Part shown: positions 22,988 through 30,272 of the stretch, one piece after another
Layout of the letters: the number at the start of each line of letters is the position of its first letter
How positions within the stretch are numbered: the first letter of the stretch is position 1
NCBI GenBank assembly: GCA_002381225.1
Contig: DFSS01000002.1
Span: 1,882-34,798, forward strand
Reading direction: 5' to 3'
Source of the DNA: Flavobacteriales bacterium UBA3431
GTDB lineage: Bacteria > Bacteroidota > Bacteroidia > Flavobacteriales > Schleiferiaceae
DNA length: 32,917 nucleotides
Position numbers and translations under genes: made by a program
Notes under the pieces: model-generated
Database searches by the model: none
Seen by the model: only the letters and a program-made list of their open reading frames with translations
What the model was told of the DNA's origin: nothing

Positions 22988-23507
22988 TCAAAACAGTTGG
23001 GAGATTTTCGTTCCAATCAAGCCGAACCCGCTCCTCCGCGATGGCATCGACCCGGCGGCCCGAATAGTCAGGTTGGATAGGGAGTTCGCGCGAAAAACGC
23101 CGATCGATCAGCACGCATAGTTCGACGCGAAGAGGGCGGCCATAGTCTCCCAAGGCATCCATGGCAGCGCGTACGCTCCGTCCTGTGTACAAAACATCGT
23201 CGACCAGAATGACCCGTTTACCCTCGATGAGCAGATCCATTTGGTTGGGACTCGCAGCAAGGGGTTCCTCACGGCGACGGAAATCATCGCGGTGGAAGGT
23301 GATGTCGAGGGCGCCGAAGGGGATGTGGGGGACACCATGTTCCGCTTGAAGACGCTCAACAATGGATTCCGCCAACCGCGTGCCTCGCGGCTGCAAACCA
23401 ATGATCACCGAATTGTTCCAAGGAAAATGAACTTCGTTCAGTTGGCAACAAAGTCGGTTCAGCGTTAAAGCGCAGTCCCGAGCGTCCAGAAGCGTTTTGG
23501 TGGCCAT
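22956..23507 (-). CDS. pyrR: Bifunctional pyrimidine regulator/uracil phosphoribosyltransferase PyrR
   Basis: A 183-residue phosphoribosyltransferase-fold protein. The PRPP loop is VILVDDVLYTGRSVRAA (99-115). IIGLQPRGTRLAE and GALDITFHRDDF are PyrR-specific segments. In Firmicutes PyrR binds a leader RNA and attenuates the pyr operon; it may also have UPRTase activity. Here a perfect TACCTTTG ends eight bases before ATG 23507, so the frame's upstream GTG at 23516 lies inside the promoter and is not used. That leaves no room for an attenuator ahead of pyrR. pyrB overlaps its 3' end. Confidence 0.93.
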   Translation of the reverse strand: MATKTLLDARDCALTLNRLCCQLNEVHFPWNNSVIIGLQPRGTRLAESIVERLQAEHGVPHIPFGALDITFHRDDFRRREEPLAASPNQMDLLIEGKRVILVDDVLYTGRSVRAAMDALGDYGRPLRVELCVLIDRRFSRELPIQPDYSGRRVDAIAEERVRLDWNENLPTVLIESTPHAAQR

Positions 23508-23515
23508 GTTAAGCA

Positions 23516-23523
23516 CAAAGGTA
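23516..23523 (-). promoter_or_regulatory. -7 box of the pyrR operon
   Basis: TACCTTTG on the minus strand is a perfect consensus match ending eight bases before the pyrR ATG at 23507. A T-rich tract of As on the upstream side (AAAAAAG) flanks it. Confidence 0.72.
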
Positions 23524-23558
23524 CTTTTTTACCCGTGAATACGGCGCACTTCTTCGAA

Positions 23559-23571
23559 CCCGAAATTCGGG
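23559..23571. repeat. Short dyad CCCGAA-A-TTCGGG between rho and pyrR
   Basis: A perfect six-base inverted repeat with a single central base, in the 94-base gap between the rho stop and the pyrR start, about 36 bases upstream of the pyrR -7 box. The one-base centre suits a dimeric DNA-binding protein better than an RNA hairpin. Its short length means chance is possible. Confidence 0.35.
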
Positions 23572-23601
23572 CTGCATCCCAGTTGGAGAAATGAATCCAG
23601 C

Positions 23602-25299
23602 CTAGCTATTCATGGAGATCAAGAACTCCTCGTTATTGAGGGTCTTCGACATCCGGTCGTGCATGAATTCCATTGCTTCCACCGGGGTCATATCGGCTAG
23701 GTGGCGGCGCAAAATGTACATGCGGCTTAGCACCTCCGTTGGAAGGAGCAAGTCTTCTTTGCGGGTTCCAGAGGACATGAGATCTAGAGCGGGCCATACA
23801 CGGCGGTTGGCAATCTTGCGGTCCAACTGCATTTCCATGTTGCCCGTGCCCTTGAATTCTTCAAAGATGACCTCGTCCATTTTCGATCCGGTGTCAATCA
23901 ATGCCGTCGCCAAAATGGTCAAGGATCCGCCGTTTTCGATGTTTCGCGCAGCGCCAAAGAAACGCTTGGGCCGGTGCAAGGCATTGGCGTCGACACCCCC
24001 AGAAAGTACCTTGCCGGAGGCTGGGCTCACGGTGTTGTAGGCACGCGCCAAGCGCGTGATAGAATCTAGAAGGATGATGACGTCGTGGCCACATTCCACC
24101 AATCGCTTGGCTTTTTCCAGCACAATGTTGGCAACACGAACGTGGCGCTCGGCGGGTTCATCGAACGTCGATGCCACGACTTCTGCGTTGACGCTGCGGG
24201 CCATGTCCGTCACTTCCTCGGGGCGTTCATCGACGAGCAGGATGATCATGTAGGCCTCGGGGTGGTTGGCGGCAATGGCGTTGGCTACTTCCTTGAGCAA
24301 GGTGGTTTTACCCGTTTTTGGTTGGGCCACAATCAAGCCGCGTTGGCCTTTGCCAATGGGGCTAAACAAGTCGATGACACGCGTGGACAAGGTGCTTCGG
24401 CGACCCGTAAGGTTGAATTTCTCTTCTGGGAAGAGGGGTGTGAGGTGCTCGAAGCTGACGCGGTCTCGGATAAAATCAGGCTCGCGGCCGTTGATGCTGA
24501 TCACTTTCGTGAGGGGGAAGAATTTTTCTCCTTCTCGCGGAGGGCGAACTTCGCCGCGGACCGTATCGCCCGTTTTGAGGCCAAATTGTTTGACCTGCTG
24601 GACGGAAATGTACACGTCATCCGGGGAGTTCAAATAATTGTAGTCGGAAGAACGCAAAAAGGCAAAATTGTCGGGCATCATTTCAACGACTCCCTCTGTG
24701 GGGATGATGCCTTCGAATTCGTAGTGCCGGCGGTCTTGGCGTTCCGTGCGGTCAGGACGGTCAGGACGGTCTCCGCGTTCGGTGCGCGGTCCGCGCTCGG
24801 TGCGGTCGCCTCGGTCGGGGCGATCACCCCGCTCGGGTCGGTCTCCGCGATCTGAACGCGGTCCACGGTCAGCACGGTCTCCTCGGTCAGGGCGCTCTCC
24901 CCGTTCGGGTCGGTCTCCGCGATCTGAACGCGGTCCGCGGTCAGGGCGTTCGCCCCGCTCTGGGCGATCCATGCGTTCGGGACGAGGGCCCCGCTCTGGA
25001 CGATCGCTGCGCTCTCCTTGGGAAGAGGTGGCGTCTGGTCCTTGGAACGACTCGGCACGAGGGGTATCCACCGTTTCGGTGCGATCCGTTTGGACACGTG
25101 CAGGGCGGCCACGACGACGTTCCGGGGCCGCGGGGGCATCGGAGGACGTGGCGGAAGATGACGAAGGCTGTCCTGCGCCAGCAATGGCTTCAAGAAGTTC
25201 GGGCTTGCGCATGTAGCGGGCTTTGGGGATACCCAGGGCTTCGCCCATAGCTTTGAGTTCGGGGAGTTTTAATTCCGTGATATCGGGGGAATTGGCCAT
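23602..25299 (-). CDS. rho: Transcription termination factor Rho with long disordered insertion
   Basis: A 565-residue hexameric RNA helicase. The Rho_N domain is ELKLPELKAMGEALGIPKARYMRKPELLEAIAG (about 9-41). Residues 97-191 are a low-complexity insert of R-G-D-R-P-E repeats. A cold-shock-like RNA-binding domain follows (192-270: FEGIIPTEGVVEMMPDNFAFLRSSDYNYLNSPDDVYIS), then the RecA-type ATPase with Walker A AQPKTGKTT (325-333), VDERPEEVTDM and the Q-loop region SGGVDANALHRPKRFFGAARNIENGGSLTI. The start at 25299 (MANSPDI) is the usual N-terminus; the longer frame to 25416 has no family support. A weak -7-like TACGTTAG lies at 25341-25334. A DUF4293 gene is divergent, as often in Bacteroidota. 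Confidence 0.96.
   Translation of the reverse strand: MANSPDITELKLPELKAMGEALGIPKARYMRKPELLEAIAGAGQPSSSSATSSDAPAAPERRRGRPARVQTDRTETVDTPRAESFQGPDATSSQGERSDRPERGPRPERMDRPERGERPDRGPRSDRGDRPERGERPDRGDRADRGPRSDRGDRPERGDRPDRGDRTERGPRTERGDRPDRPDRTERQDRRHYEFEGIIPTEGVVEMMPDNFAFLRSSDYNYLNSPDDVYISVQQVKQFGLKTGDTVRGEVRPPREGEKFFPLTKVISINGREPDFIRDRVSFEHLTPLFPEEKFNLTGRRSTLSTRVIDLFSPIGKGQRGLIVAQPKTGKTTLLKEVANAIAANHPEAYMIILLVDERPEEVTDMARSVNAEVVASTFDEPAERHVRVANIVLEKAKRLVECGHDVIILLDSITRLARAYNTVSPASGKVLSGGVDANALHRPKRFFGAARNIENGGSLTILATALIDTGSKMDEVIFEEFKGTGNMEMQLDRKIANRRVWPALDLMSSGTRKEDLLLPTEVLSRMYILRRHLADMTPVEAMEFMHDRMSKTLNNEEFLISMNS
24727..25011 (-). repeat. Degenerate tandem repeats coding the Rho insert
   Basis: About 285 bases encode residues 97-191 of Rho as imperfect repeats of RGDRPERG, RGPRSDRG and RTERGPR units. 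On the plus strand they read as repeated CGGTCTCCG/CGCTCGG-type words. Such tracts expand and contract by slippage, so length polymorphism between strains is expected. The reading frame is kept throughout. Confidence 0.9.
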
Positions 25300-25421
25300 A
25301 AAAAACGCGAAAAATGATCGTAAAAAGAGGGATCTAACGTAGAAGTAGGGAGGGGGAGGATGCGAATTTTTGCACCGGGGAACACCACAATAGTACAAAA
25401 AATTCGGAAATTGCACACTCT

Positions 25422-25793
25422 ATGTGGCAAAGAATCCAAACCCTGTACATGGCCCTCGGTGCCGTGATGTTCTTTTTCGTTGGTTACAACAACCTGAGTA
25501 ATGCCCAATCCTTGCTCGCGGGCTTAGGGGTGGCGCTGCTTTTGGCCAACATCACCTACTACAAACACCGCAAACGCCAGTTTATGGTGAATCGGGTAGT
25601 GGTGATTGTTGCCTTCGTCCTGGAAGGCTGGTTGATCTACGGTTCAATGGGCCTTGTGGAGGGGGCCACCACGGTGTCGGGATTCTTGCCTCTGGCGGCG
25701 CCCTTGTTGGCCGTCATCTTCACGGCGATGGCCAATCGCGCCATTCAAGCGGACGAGAAGAAAGTTCAGTCAGCTGATCGCTTCCGCAAATAA
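25422..25793 (+). CDS. DUF4293 family membrane protein
   Basis: A 123-residue four-helix membrane protein. The N-terminus MWQRIQTLYMALGAVMFFF and the C-terminus FTAMANRAIQADEKKVQSADRFRK are the family signatures; the latter matches the usual LANRAIKKDEKLVKSADRLR pattern. The hydrophobic segments are at about 8-22, 29-46, 57-78 and 86-103. The function is unknown. It is divergent from rho, an arrangement I recall from other Bacteroidota. No clear -7 box precedes it: the stretch GGAAATTGCACACTCT before the ATG is a poor match. Confidence 0.85.
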   Translation: MWQRIQTLYMALGAVMFFFVGYNNLSNAQSLLAGLGVALLLANITYYKHRKRQFMVNRVVVIVAFVLEGWLIYGSMGLVEGATTVSGFLPLAAPLLAVIFTAMANRAIQADEKKVQSADRFRK

Positions 25794-25797
25794 GCCG

Positions 25798-26325
25798 CTA
25801 GAGGGCCTTGAGGGCCCCGCGCTTGCCTAATTCAATTACCACCAGATTCTCGATGCCTTGTACACCGAGGTCAAAGCGCAGCATCGTGCGCATGTGATGG
25901 AATCCATGGTGTCCAGCGGCCCCGGGATTCAAGCATAGAACACCACTTGGGTCATGGCCGACACGCAAGATGTGCGAATGGCCGCAAATGAAAATATGGG
26001 GCTGGTGCGTGGCGATGCCGGCCCGAATGGCATGAGGCAAACGTCCGGCAACCCCCCCAATATGGGTCATCCAAATTCGGCTCTGAGCACGTTGGGTATG
26101 AATGTCTTTGGGGGCTTCCCTGCGCATTGCACCGTCGTCAATATTCCCGTGGACGGCCACCAAAGGCCCACATTGCCGGAGGTCATCGAGGACATCCAAG
26201 GAGCCAATGTCTCCGGCATGCCAAATTTCATCGACGGCCCGCGCATGGGTTCGAATCGACTCGTCCATATGTCCGTGGGTGTCGGACAATAAAAGGATGC
26301 GCTGCGCTGTACCTTTGGCGTTCAT
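25798..26325 (-). CDS. YfcE-type metallophosphoesterase
   Basis: A 175-residue calcineurin-like phosphodiesterase. The five metal-binding motifs are in order: SDTHG (Asp15, His17), HAGDIG (Asp39), VHGNID (Asn61), THIGG (His88) and GHSHILRVG (His116, His118). It probably hydrolyses phosphodiesters in the cytosol; the natural substrate of the family is unknown. Its ATG is only two bases from the divergent truA ATG. Its C-terminus meets the DUF4293 stop with a four-base gap. A GAAGTTTG box (one mismatch) lies five bases upstream, inside truA. Confidence 0.9.
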   Translation of the reverse strand: MNAKGTAQRILLLSDTHGHMDESIRTHARAVDEIWHAGDIGSLDVLDDLRQCGPLVAVHGNIDDGAMRREAPKDIHTQRAQSRIWMTHIGGVAGRLPHAIRAGIATHQPHIFICGHSHILRVGHDPSGVLCLNPGAAGHHGFHHMRTMLRFDLGVQGIENLVVIELGKRGALKAL

Positions 26326-26338
26326 TCATGCAAACTTC
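26310..26338. promoter_or_regulatory. Interlocked divergent promoters of truA and the phosphoesterase gene
   Basis: The plus-strand box TACCTTTG (26310-26317), perfect, ends ten bases before the truA ATG at 26328 and lies in the first codons of the phosphoesterase gene. The minus-strand box GAAGTTTG (26338-26331), one mismatch, ends five bases before the phosphoesterase ATG at 26325 and lies in the first codons of truA. Each promoter sits inside the other gene. Confidence 0.55.
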
Positions 26339-27110
26339 GGGAATATCTACGTACGCGATGCGCTTGGCTTACCATGGCGCGCCCTATAGCGGATGGCAAA
26401 TTCAGCCAAGCCAGAAGACGGTGCAGGGGGAGTTGGAAGTGGCCTTGAGTTCATTGCTCCGGCAACCCATTGGCGTAGTCGGGGCGGGTCGCACGGATAC
26501 CGGCGTGCATGCGGCGAACTACGTGGCCCATTTTGAAGGGCCGGATGGCCTGGATACCCTGGACCTGGCCTACCGTTTGAATCGATTTTTGCCTCCACGA
26601 ATTTCCGTGTTTGAAATCCAAGGAGTGGCCTCCGATTTTCATGCGCGATTTGCCGCAACATCGCGTTCGTACCGCTATGTGTTGCAACGCGAGAAATCCG
26701 TGTTTCATACCGATACAGCATGGTACTATCAGCGCCCCATGGATTTGGAGCGCCTGCACCAAGCTGCCGCGTCCCTTTTTACGACTGAAGAATTCTCCGC
26801 CTTTGCCCGTTTGGGAAGCCATACCGGCACGACCCTCTGTACCCTGCAGCATGCCCGCTGGATCGATCAAGGGGAAGCGTGGGTTTTTGAAGTCCGAGCC
26901 AATCGATTTTTACGCAACATGGTCCGCTCTTTAGTCGGTACCATGGTAGAATACGCCCTTGACAAACGTTCCTGGGCATCTTGGGAATCTCTCCTTCAGG
27001 GAGGGGAGCGGACTGATTCGGGCGATTCAGCCCCGGCACACGGATTAACTTTTGCGGGCGTCACCTATCCAAATTCTCCTTTTAATGAGCGCGAAAACGC
27101 CCCCTTCTAA
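26328..27110 (+). CDS. truA: tRNA pseudouridine synthase A
   Basis: A 260-residue enzyme that makes pseudouridine at positions 38-40 of the tRNA anticodon arm. The catalytic Asp57 is in GAGRTDTGVHA. RLAYHGAPYSGWQIQPSQKTVQGELE is the N-terminal strand and helix, and FLRNMVRSLVGTMVEYA the C-terminal family block. The open frame runs upstream to 26127 inside the divergent gene, but the promoter box fixes the start near 26328; ATG 26358 (MRLAYHG) is a possible shorter start. The last 26 bases overlap the chosen start of the ABC exporter gene. Confidence 0.94.
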   Translation: MQTSGISTYAMRLAYHGAPYSGWQIQPSQKTVQGELEVALSSLLRQPIGVVGAGRTDTGVHAANYVAHFEGPDGLDTLDLAYRLNRFLPPRISVFEIQGVASDFHARFAATSRSYRYVLQREKSVFHTDTAWYYQRPMDLERLHQAAASLFTTEEFSAFARLGSHTGTTLCTLQHARWIDQGEAWVFEVRANRFLRNMVRSLVGTMVEYALDKRSWASWESLLQGGERTDSGDSAPAHGLTFAGVTYPNSPFNERENAPF

Positions 27111-28869
27111 GCCCTCGGTGGCTGGAAAAGCCTTTGACTGGAACGTCCTGCGCCACGTGCTCAAGTATGCCCGGCCCTACCGGTGGCAAACGATGGCCGC
27201 GGCCGGACTATCGGTCTTCCTCGGGGTCTTGAGTACGGCTCGGCCTATTTTGGTGCGTGATGGAGTGGATGATGCGGTCGTGTCCGCGGATTGGCATGCT
27301 TTGTACGTGGCCATGATGTGGTTGGCGGGCGCCCTTGTTCTCGAATCCCTGGGCCAGTTCGCGTTTATTTATGCGACCAATGATTTGGGCCAGCGGGTGA
27401 TCAAGGACATCCGCATTGAGCTCTTTGGGAAACTGCTTCATTTCAAAATGCCCTTCTTTGATAAAACCCCGGTCGGGACCCTGGTGACGCGGACGGTCAG
27501 CGACGTGGAGACCATGGCTGACATTTTTTCGGATGGCTTGCTCGTCATTTTTGGGGATCTATTCAAAATTGCCGTGATGGTGGGTGTCATGTTCTTCCTA
27601 TTTGATCCCGCCTTGGTGGCCATCAGCTTGAGTGTCATTCCCCTGCTTTATTTGGCCACACGTTGGTTTCAGCGGAGCATCAAGTCCGCTTTTACCGATG
27701 TGCGCAATCAAGTGGCGGCACTCAACGCCTTCGTGCAAGAGCGCATCACCGGGATGATGATTGTACAACTCTTTGCCCGTGAGGGTGTCGAACATCAACG
27801 CTTTTCGGCCATCAATACCAAGCACCGCGATGCGAATATTCAAAGCATTTGGTACTTCAGCTTGTTTTTTCCCATCATCGAAATGTTGTCCGCCGTCAGC
27901 ATCGGTCTGGCGATATGGTATGGCGGGGCTGCGGCGGCGGCTGGAGCAGCGATTAGCATTGGCGACTTAACTGCCTTGATTCTCTTTATCAACCTCTTAT
28001 ACCGGCCTCTACGGCAGTTGGCAGACCGCTTTAACACCCTGCAGATGGGCATGGTGGCGAGCGATCGGGTGCTCAAATTGATTGCGAACACCGATGACCG
28101 GGAACCCTCCGGAAGTCATGTGGCGGAGGCCGTGCAAGGCCATGTGGAATTCCGGGGCGTCCATTTTTCCTACCTCCCAGATGAGCCCATTCTGCGCGGC
28201 ATTGATGTAGATATCCCCGTGGGTGAAACGTGGGCCTTGGTGGGGGCTACCGGTTCGGGAAAGAGCACCTTGGTGCATTTGCTGTTGGGTTATTACCTCG
28301 TTCAAGAGGGAGAAATTCGCTTGGATGGGGTGCGTTTGCGAGATTGGAATGTGAATTCCCTTCGTCGGCATGTCGCCTTGGTACAGCAAGATGTCTTTTT
28401 GTTTTCGGATACGGTTCGCAACAATGTGACCGTATACCGGGATATACCCGATTCGGCCATTTGGTCTGCTGCGGAGGCGATGGGCATCGACGAGTTTTTA
28501 CGCAGTCTTCCAGGTGGGTTGGACTATGATGTGAAGGAACGCGGCGGTATGCTCAGCACCGGGCAACGCCAGTTGCTCGCCTTCTTGCGGGCCTACTTAC
28601 GAAACCCCTCTTTACTCATCCTCGATGAGGCTACTTCAAGCATAGACTCCCAGGCGGAGGCCTGGATTCAACAAGCAACCTTGACCTTGACAGAGGGCCG
28701 AACCTCCTTGGTGGTGGCGCATCGATTGGCGACCGTTCTGAACGCAGACCGCATTGTGGTCCTGGACAAGGGAATGGTGGTAGAGCAGGGCCGCCATGAG
28801 GAGCTGCTTGCCAAGGGTGGTGCGTATGCCAACCTGTATGAAAAGCAATTCTTTGGGGAGGAAGGCTAA
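27085..28869 (+). CDS. ABC transporter, fused permease-ATPase (MsbA-like)
   Basis: A 594-residue half-transporter. Six membrane helices fill about residues 35-320 (including VLSTARPILVRDGVDDAV and FALHF-like coupling segments around VGTLVTRTVSDVETMADIF). The ATPase has Walker A GATGSGKST (387-395), Q-loop VQQDVFLFSDTVRNNV, signature LSTGQRQ (490-496), Walker B LLILDEAT and the switch His in VVAHRLAT. Homologues flip lipids or export drugs as dimers. The ATG at 27085 (MSAKTPPS) is preferred over 27052, which lies deeper in truA; overlap is then 26 bases. It is co-transcribed with truA. Substrate unknown. Confidence 0.93.
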   Translation: MSAKTPPSKPSVAGKAFDWNVLRHVLKYARPYRWQTMAAAGLSVFLGVLSTARPILVRDGVDDAVVSADWHALYVAMMWLAGALVLESLGQFAFIYATNDLGQRVIKDIRIELFGKLLHFKMPFFDKTPVGTLVTRTVSDVETMADIFSDGLLVIFGDLFKIAVMVGVMFFLFDPALVAISLSVIPLLYLATRWFQRSIKSAFTDVRNQVAALNAFVQERITGMMIVQLFAREGVEHQRFSAINTKHRDANIQSIWYFSLFFPIIEMLSAVSIGLAIWYGGAAAAAGAAISIGDLTALILFINLLYRPLRQLADRFNTLQMGMVASDRVLKLIANTDDREPSGSHVAEAVQGHVEFRGVHFSYLPDEPILRGIDVDIPVGETWALVGATGSGKSTLVHLLLGYYLVQEGEIRLDGVRLRDWNVNSLRRHVALVQQDVFLFSDTVRNNVTVYRDIPDSAIWSAAEAMGIDEFLRSLPGGLDYDVKERGGMLSTGQRQLLAFLRAYLRNPSLLILDEATSSIDSQAEAWIQQATLTLTEGRTSLVVAHRLATVLNADRIVVLDKGMVVEQGRHEELLAKGGAYANLYEKQFFGEEG

Positions 28870-28888
28870 CGGCTGGCCTAAGAGCAAA

Positions 28889-29440
28889 TCAGCCTAAGGT
28901 GCTTTTTGGGTCAAGTACCGGAATGCTTGGGGCCATGGTTTGCAATAAGGTTTGGAATTCTTCGACTCGTTGAATTTGAAATCCGACGGTTCGGCCCGAT
29001 TGCAGGGTAAAGAGCGCATAGGTGCCCTCATTAAACGCATAGACGTGGGCCCGGTTAAAGGGTCCCACTGATCCGATGCGCAGCCCCCATCCACCCAAAT
29101 CTCCGATGGGACTAAGGGTATCCATGTAGATTTGGCTCACCTCATTCCACGAGCGAACCTTCCATTTCCAAATGAACGGGGGATAGATCGTGCGAAAGCC
29201 GTGTGCGTTGAGCTCGATGCGGCACCACGACATGATCATCCAGGCTACGCCTCCTTCTAGAGCGAGAACACCCAGGAGCACCCAAAATAGTTCCGTCCCG
29301 TTCTCCGATGGGAGGCCCCGGACAAAAGCGTACAGGTCGGACCACCCCACCGCGATGATGATGGTGGCCGTCGTAAAACTGCTGATGGCCATGACAAGGA
29401 GAAAGGCAGGAGGAATTCGAAACTGGTCGCGGTACTGCAT
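28889..29440 (-). CDS. Two-helix membrane protein with a possible PH-like domain
   Basis: A 183-residue protein. Helix 1 is at about 11-33 (PAFLLVMAISSFTTATIIIAVGW) and helix 2 at about 50-72. The cytosolic part begins RIELNAHGFRTIYPPFIWKWKVRSWNEVSQIYM and ends ALFTLQSGRTVGFQIQRVEEFQTLL. This strand-rich, PH-like layout (GFRTIYPPF..., then R-T-V-G-F-Q-I and a helix) is common in unannotated Bacteroidota proteins. No functional claim is possible. A TACTTTTA box lies four bases upstream of the ATG. Its stop is 19 bases from the convergent ABC exporter stop. Confidence 0.78.
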   Translation of the reverse strand: MQYRDQFRIPPAFLLVMAISSFTTATIIIAVGWSDLYAFVRGLPSENGTELFWVLLGVLALEGGVAWMIMSWCRIELNAHGFRTIYPPFIWKWKVRSWNEVSQIYMDTLSPIGDLGGWGLRIGSVGPFNRAHVYAFNEGTYALFTLQSGRTVGFQIQRVEEFQTLLQTMAPSIPVLDPKSTLG

Positions 29441-29444
29441 AGGG

Positions 29445-29452
29445 TAAAAGTA
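29445..29452 (-). promoter_or_regulatory. -7-like box of the PH-like membrane protein gene
   Basis: TACTTTTA (one mismatch to TAnnTTTG) ends four bases before the ATG at 29440, predicting an mRNA that starts at or beside the start codon. Confidence 0.5.
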
Positions 29453-29510
29453 CGCGCCATGGGAAATATGCGGCCGGCGGCAAATGCTTAAAATTTATGA
29501 GGCTGTTAGG

Positions 29511-29520
29511 TGTTTAAACA
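29511..29520. promoter_or_regulatory. Upstream palindrome TGTTTAAACA (operator copy 1)
   Basis: A perfect ten-base palindrome that covers the expected -33 region of the yceI promoter, 12 bases before its -7 box. An identical copy lies 48 bases downstream, and both are followed by TC and an AATT. A repressor bound here would block RNA polymerase. Confidence 0.65.
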
Positions 29521-29532
29521 TCTTAATTCATG

Positions 29533-29540
29533 TACCTTTG
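29533..29540 (+). promoter_or_regulatory. -7 box of the YceI lipoprotein promoter
   Basis: TACCTTTG, a perfect match, lies between the two TGTTTAAACA palindromes. The leader to ATG 29579 is about 34 bases, unusually long for this window, and contains the second palindrome. Confidence 0.75.
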
Positions 29541-29558
29541 TACTCTATTCTTAAATCA

Positions 29559-29568
29559 TGTTTAAACA
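29559..29568. promoter_or_regulatory. Downstream palindrome TGTTTAAACA (operator copy 2)
   Basis: Identical to the copy at 29511-29520, in the transcribed leader 10 bases before the yceI ATG. The two centres are 48 bases apart. Short direct repeats CTTAATTCATG and CTTAAATCATG also flank the -7 box. Confidence 0.65.
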
Positions 29569-29578
29569 TCAATTCTAA

Positions 29579-30220
29579 ATGAAAAAAATTCTCTCTCTTT
29601 CTGCTGCAGCCTTGTTGGTGGTAGCCTGTGGTCAAGGCAGCTTGGATGCTACGGACGCGCAAGATGCGGCCCAAGGCGGCCAAACGTTGACAGTTGACGC
29701 GACTGCTTCGGTCATCGAATGGTACGGCCACAAGCCTTTTGTGGAGAACTATGGTCATGGCGGCACTTTGGCGATTTCTGAAGGAAGCGTAGGTGTGGAG
29801 AATGGCGCCCTAGTTTCAGGTGCTTTCACATTGGATATGAACAGCATTGTGTGCGCGGATGAAGCTCTTCCGCAGGAGAAGAAAGACTACTTGGTAGGTC
29901 ACTTGAAGAGTGCTGAGTTTTTTGCGGTAGACTCTTTTGCTACGGCTGTTTTTGAAATCACCAACGTAACGACTCAGGAAGGCGAGTACAACAGCTTGAT
30001 CGCTGGCAACCTCACCTTGCGCGGCGTGACGAATAACATTCAATTCCCTGCCAACGTCACGGTGGCTGATTCTGTGGTGACGTTGACCGCTCCACAATTC
30101 AACATCGACCGCAAGCAATGGGGTGTGATGTACGCTTCTACGAGCATCGTGGATTTGGCGAAGGACAACTTGATTTCCGACGATTTGGGCATCAAGATTA
30201 ACATTACCGCTAAGCTCTAA
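29579..30220 (+). CDS. YceI family lipoprotein
   Basis: A 213-residue envelope lipoprotein with lipobox VVAC (lipidated Cys17) and a Gly/Asp/Ala-rich linker (18-38). The YceI lipocalin fold starts at LTVDATASVIEWYGHKPF (the classic strand pattern IxWxG) and continues with GGTLAISEGSVGVENGALVSGAFTLDMNSIVCADE, DYLVGHLKSAEFFAVDSFATAVFEITNV, GNLTLRGVTNNIQFPANVTV and FNIDRKQWGVMYAS. It probably binds a long-chain lipid such as an isoprenoid, as E. coli YceI-type proteins do. It is monocistronic, with a strong terminator, and the promoter is flanked by palindromes. This is the second YceI in the window; the first (12565) is soluble and lies in a cytochrome operon. Confidence 0.92.
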   Translation: MKKILSLSAAALLVVACGQGSLDATDAQDAAQGGQTLTVDATASVIEWYGHKPFVENYGHGGTLAISEGSVGVENGALVSGAFTLDMNSIVCADEALPQEKKDYLVGHLKSAEFFAVDSFATAVFEITNVTTQEGEYNSLIAGNLTLRGVTNNIQFPANVTVADSVVTLTAPQFNIDRKQWGVMYASTSIVDLAKDNLISDDLGIKINITAKL

Positions 30221-30245
30221 GGAGCTCGCCGTTGATTGGGCGAAG

Positions 30246-30272
30246 GCCCCGGCGAAAGCCGGGGCTTTTTTT
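30246..30272. terminator. Rho-independent terminator of yceI, reaching into the convergent stop codon
   Basis: An eight-base-pair stem GCCCCGGC/GCCGGGGC closes a GAAA tetraloop and is followed by seven T residues (30266-30272). The convergent epimerase stop (30273-30271) lies in the T-run, so the element ends both genes in a few bases. For the minus strand the run after the stem is weak. Confidence 0.92.

Noticed and set aside
24746..25216. Plus-strand open frame rich in Arg, Ser and Gly opposite rho
   Set aside because: It is the complement of the Rho repeat insert. The repeats keep several frames open, there is no promoter or start context, and the minus-strand product has full Rho domains.
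25300..25416. Longer rho start
   Set aside because: The extension is Phe- and Pro-rich with no likeness to Rho; MANSPDI is the expected N-terminus.
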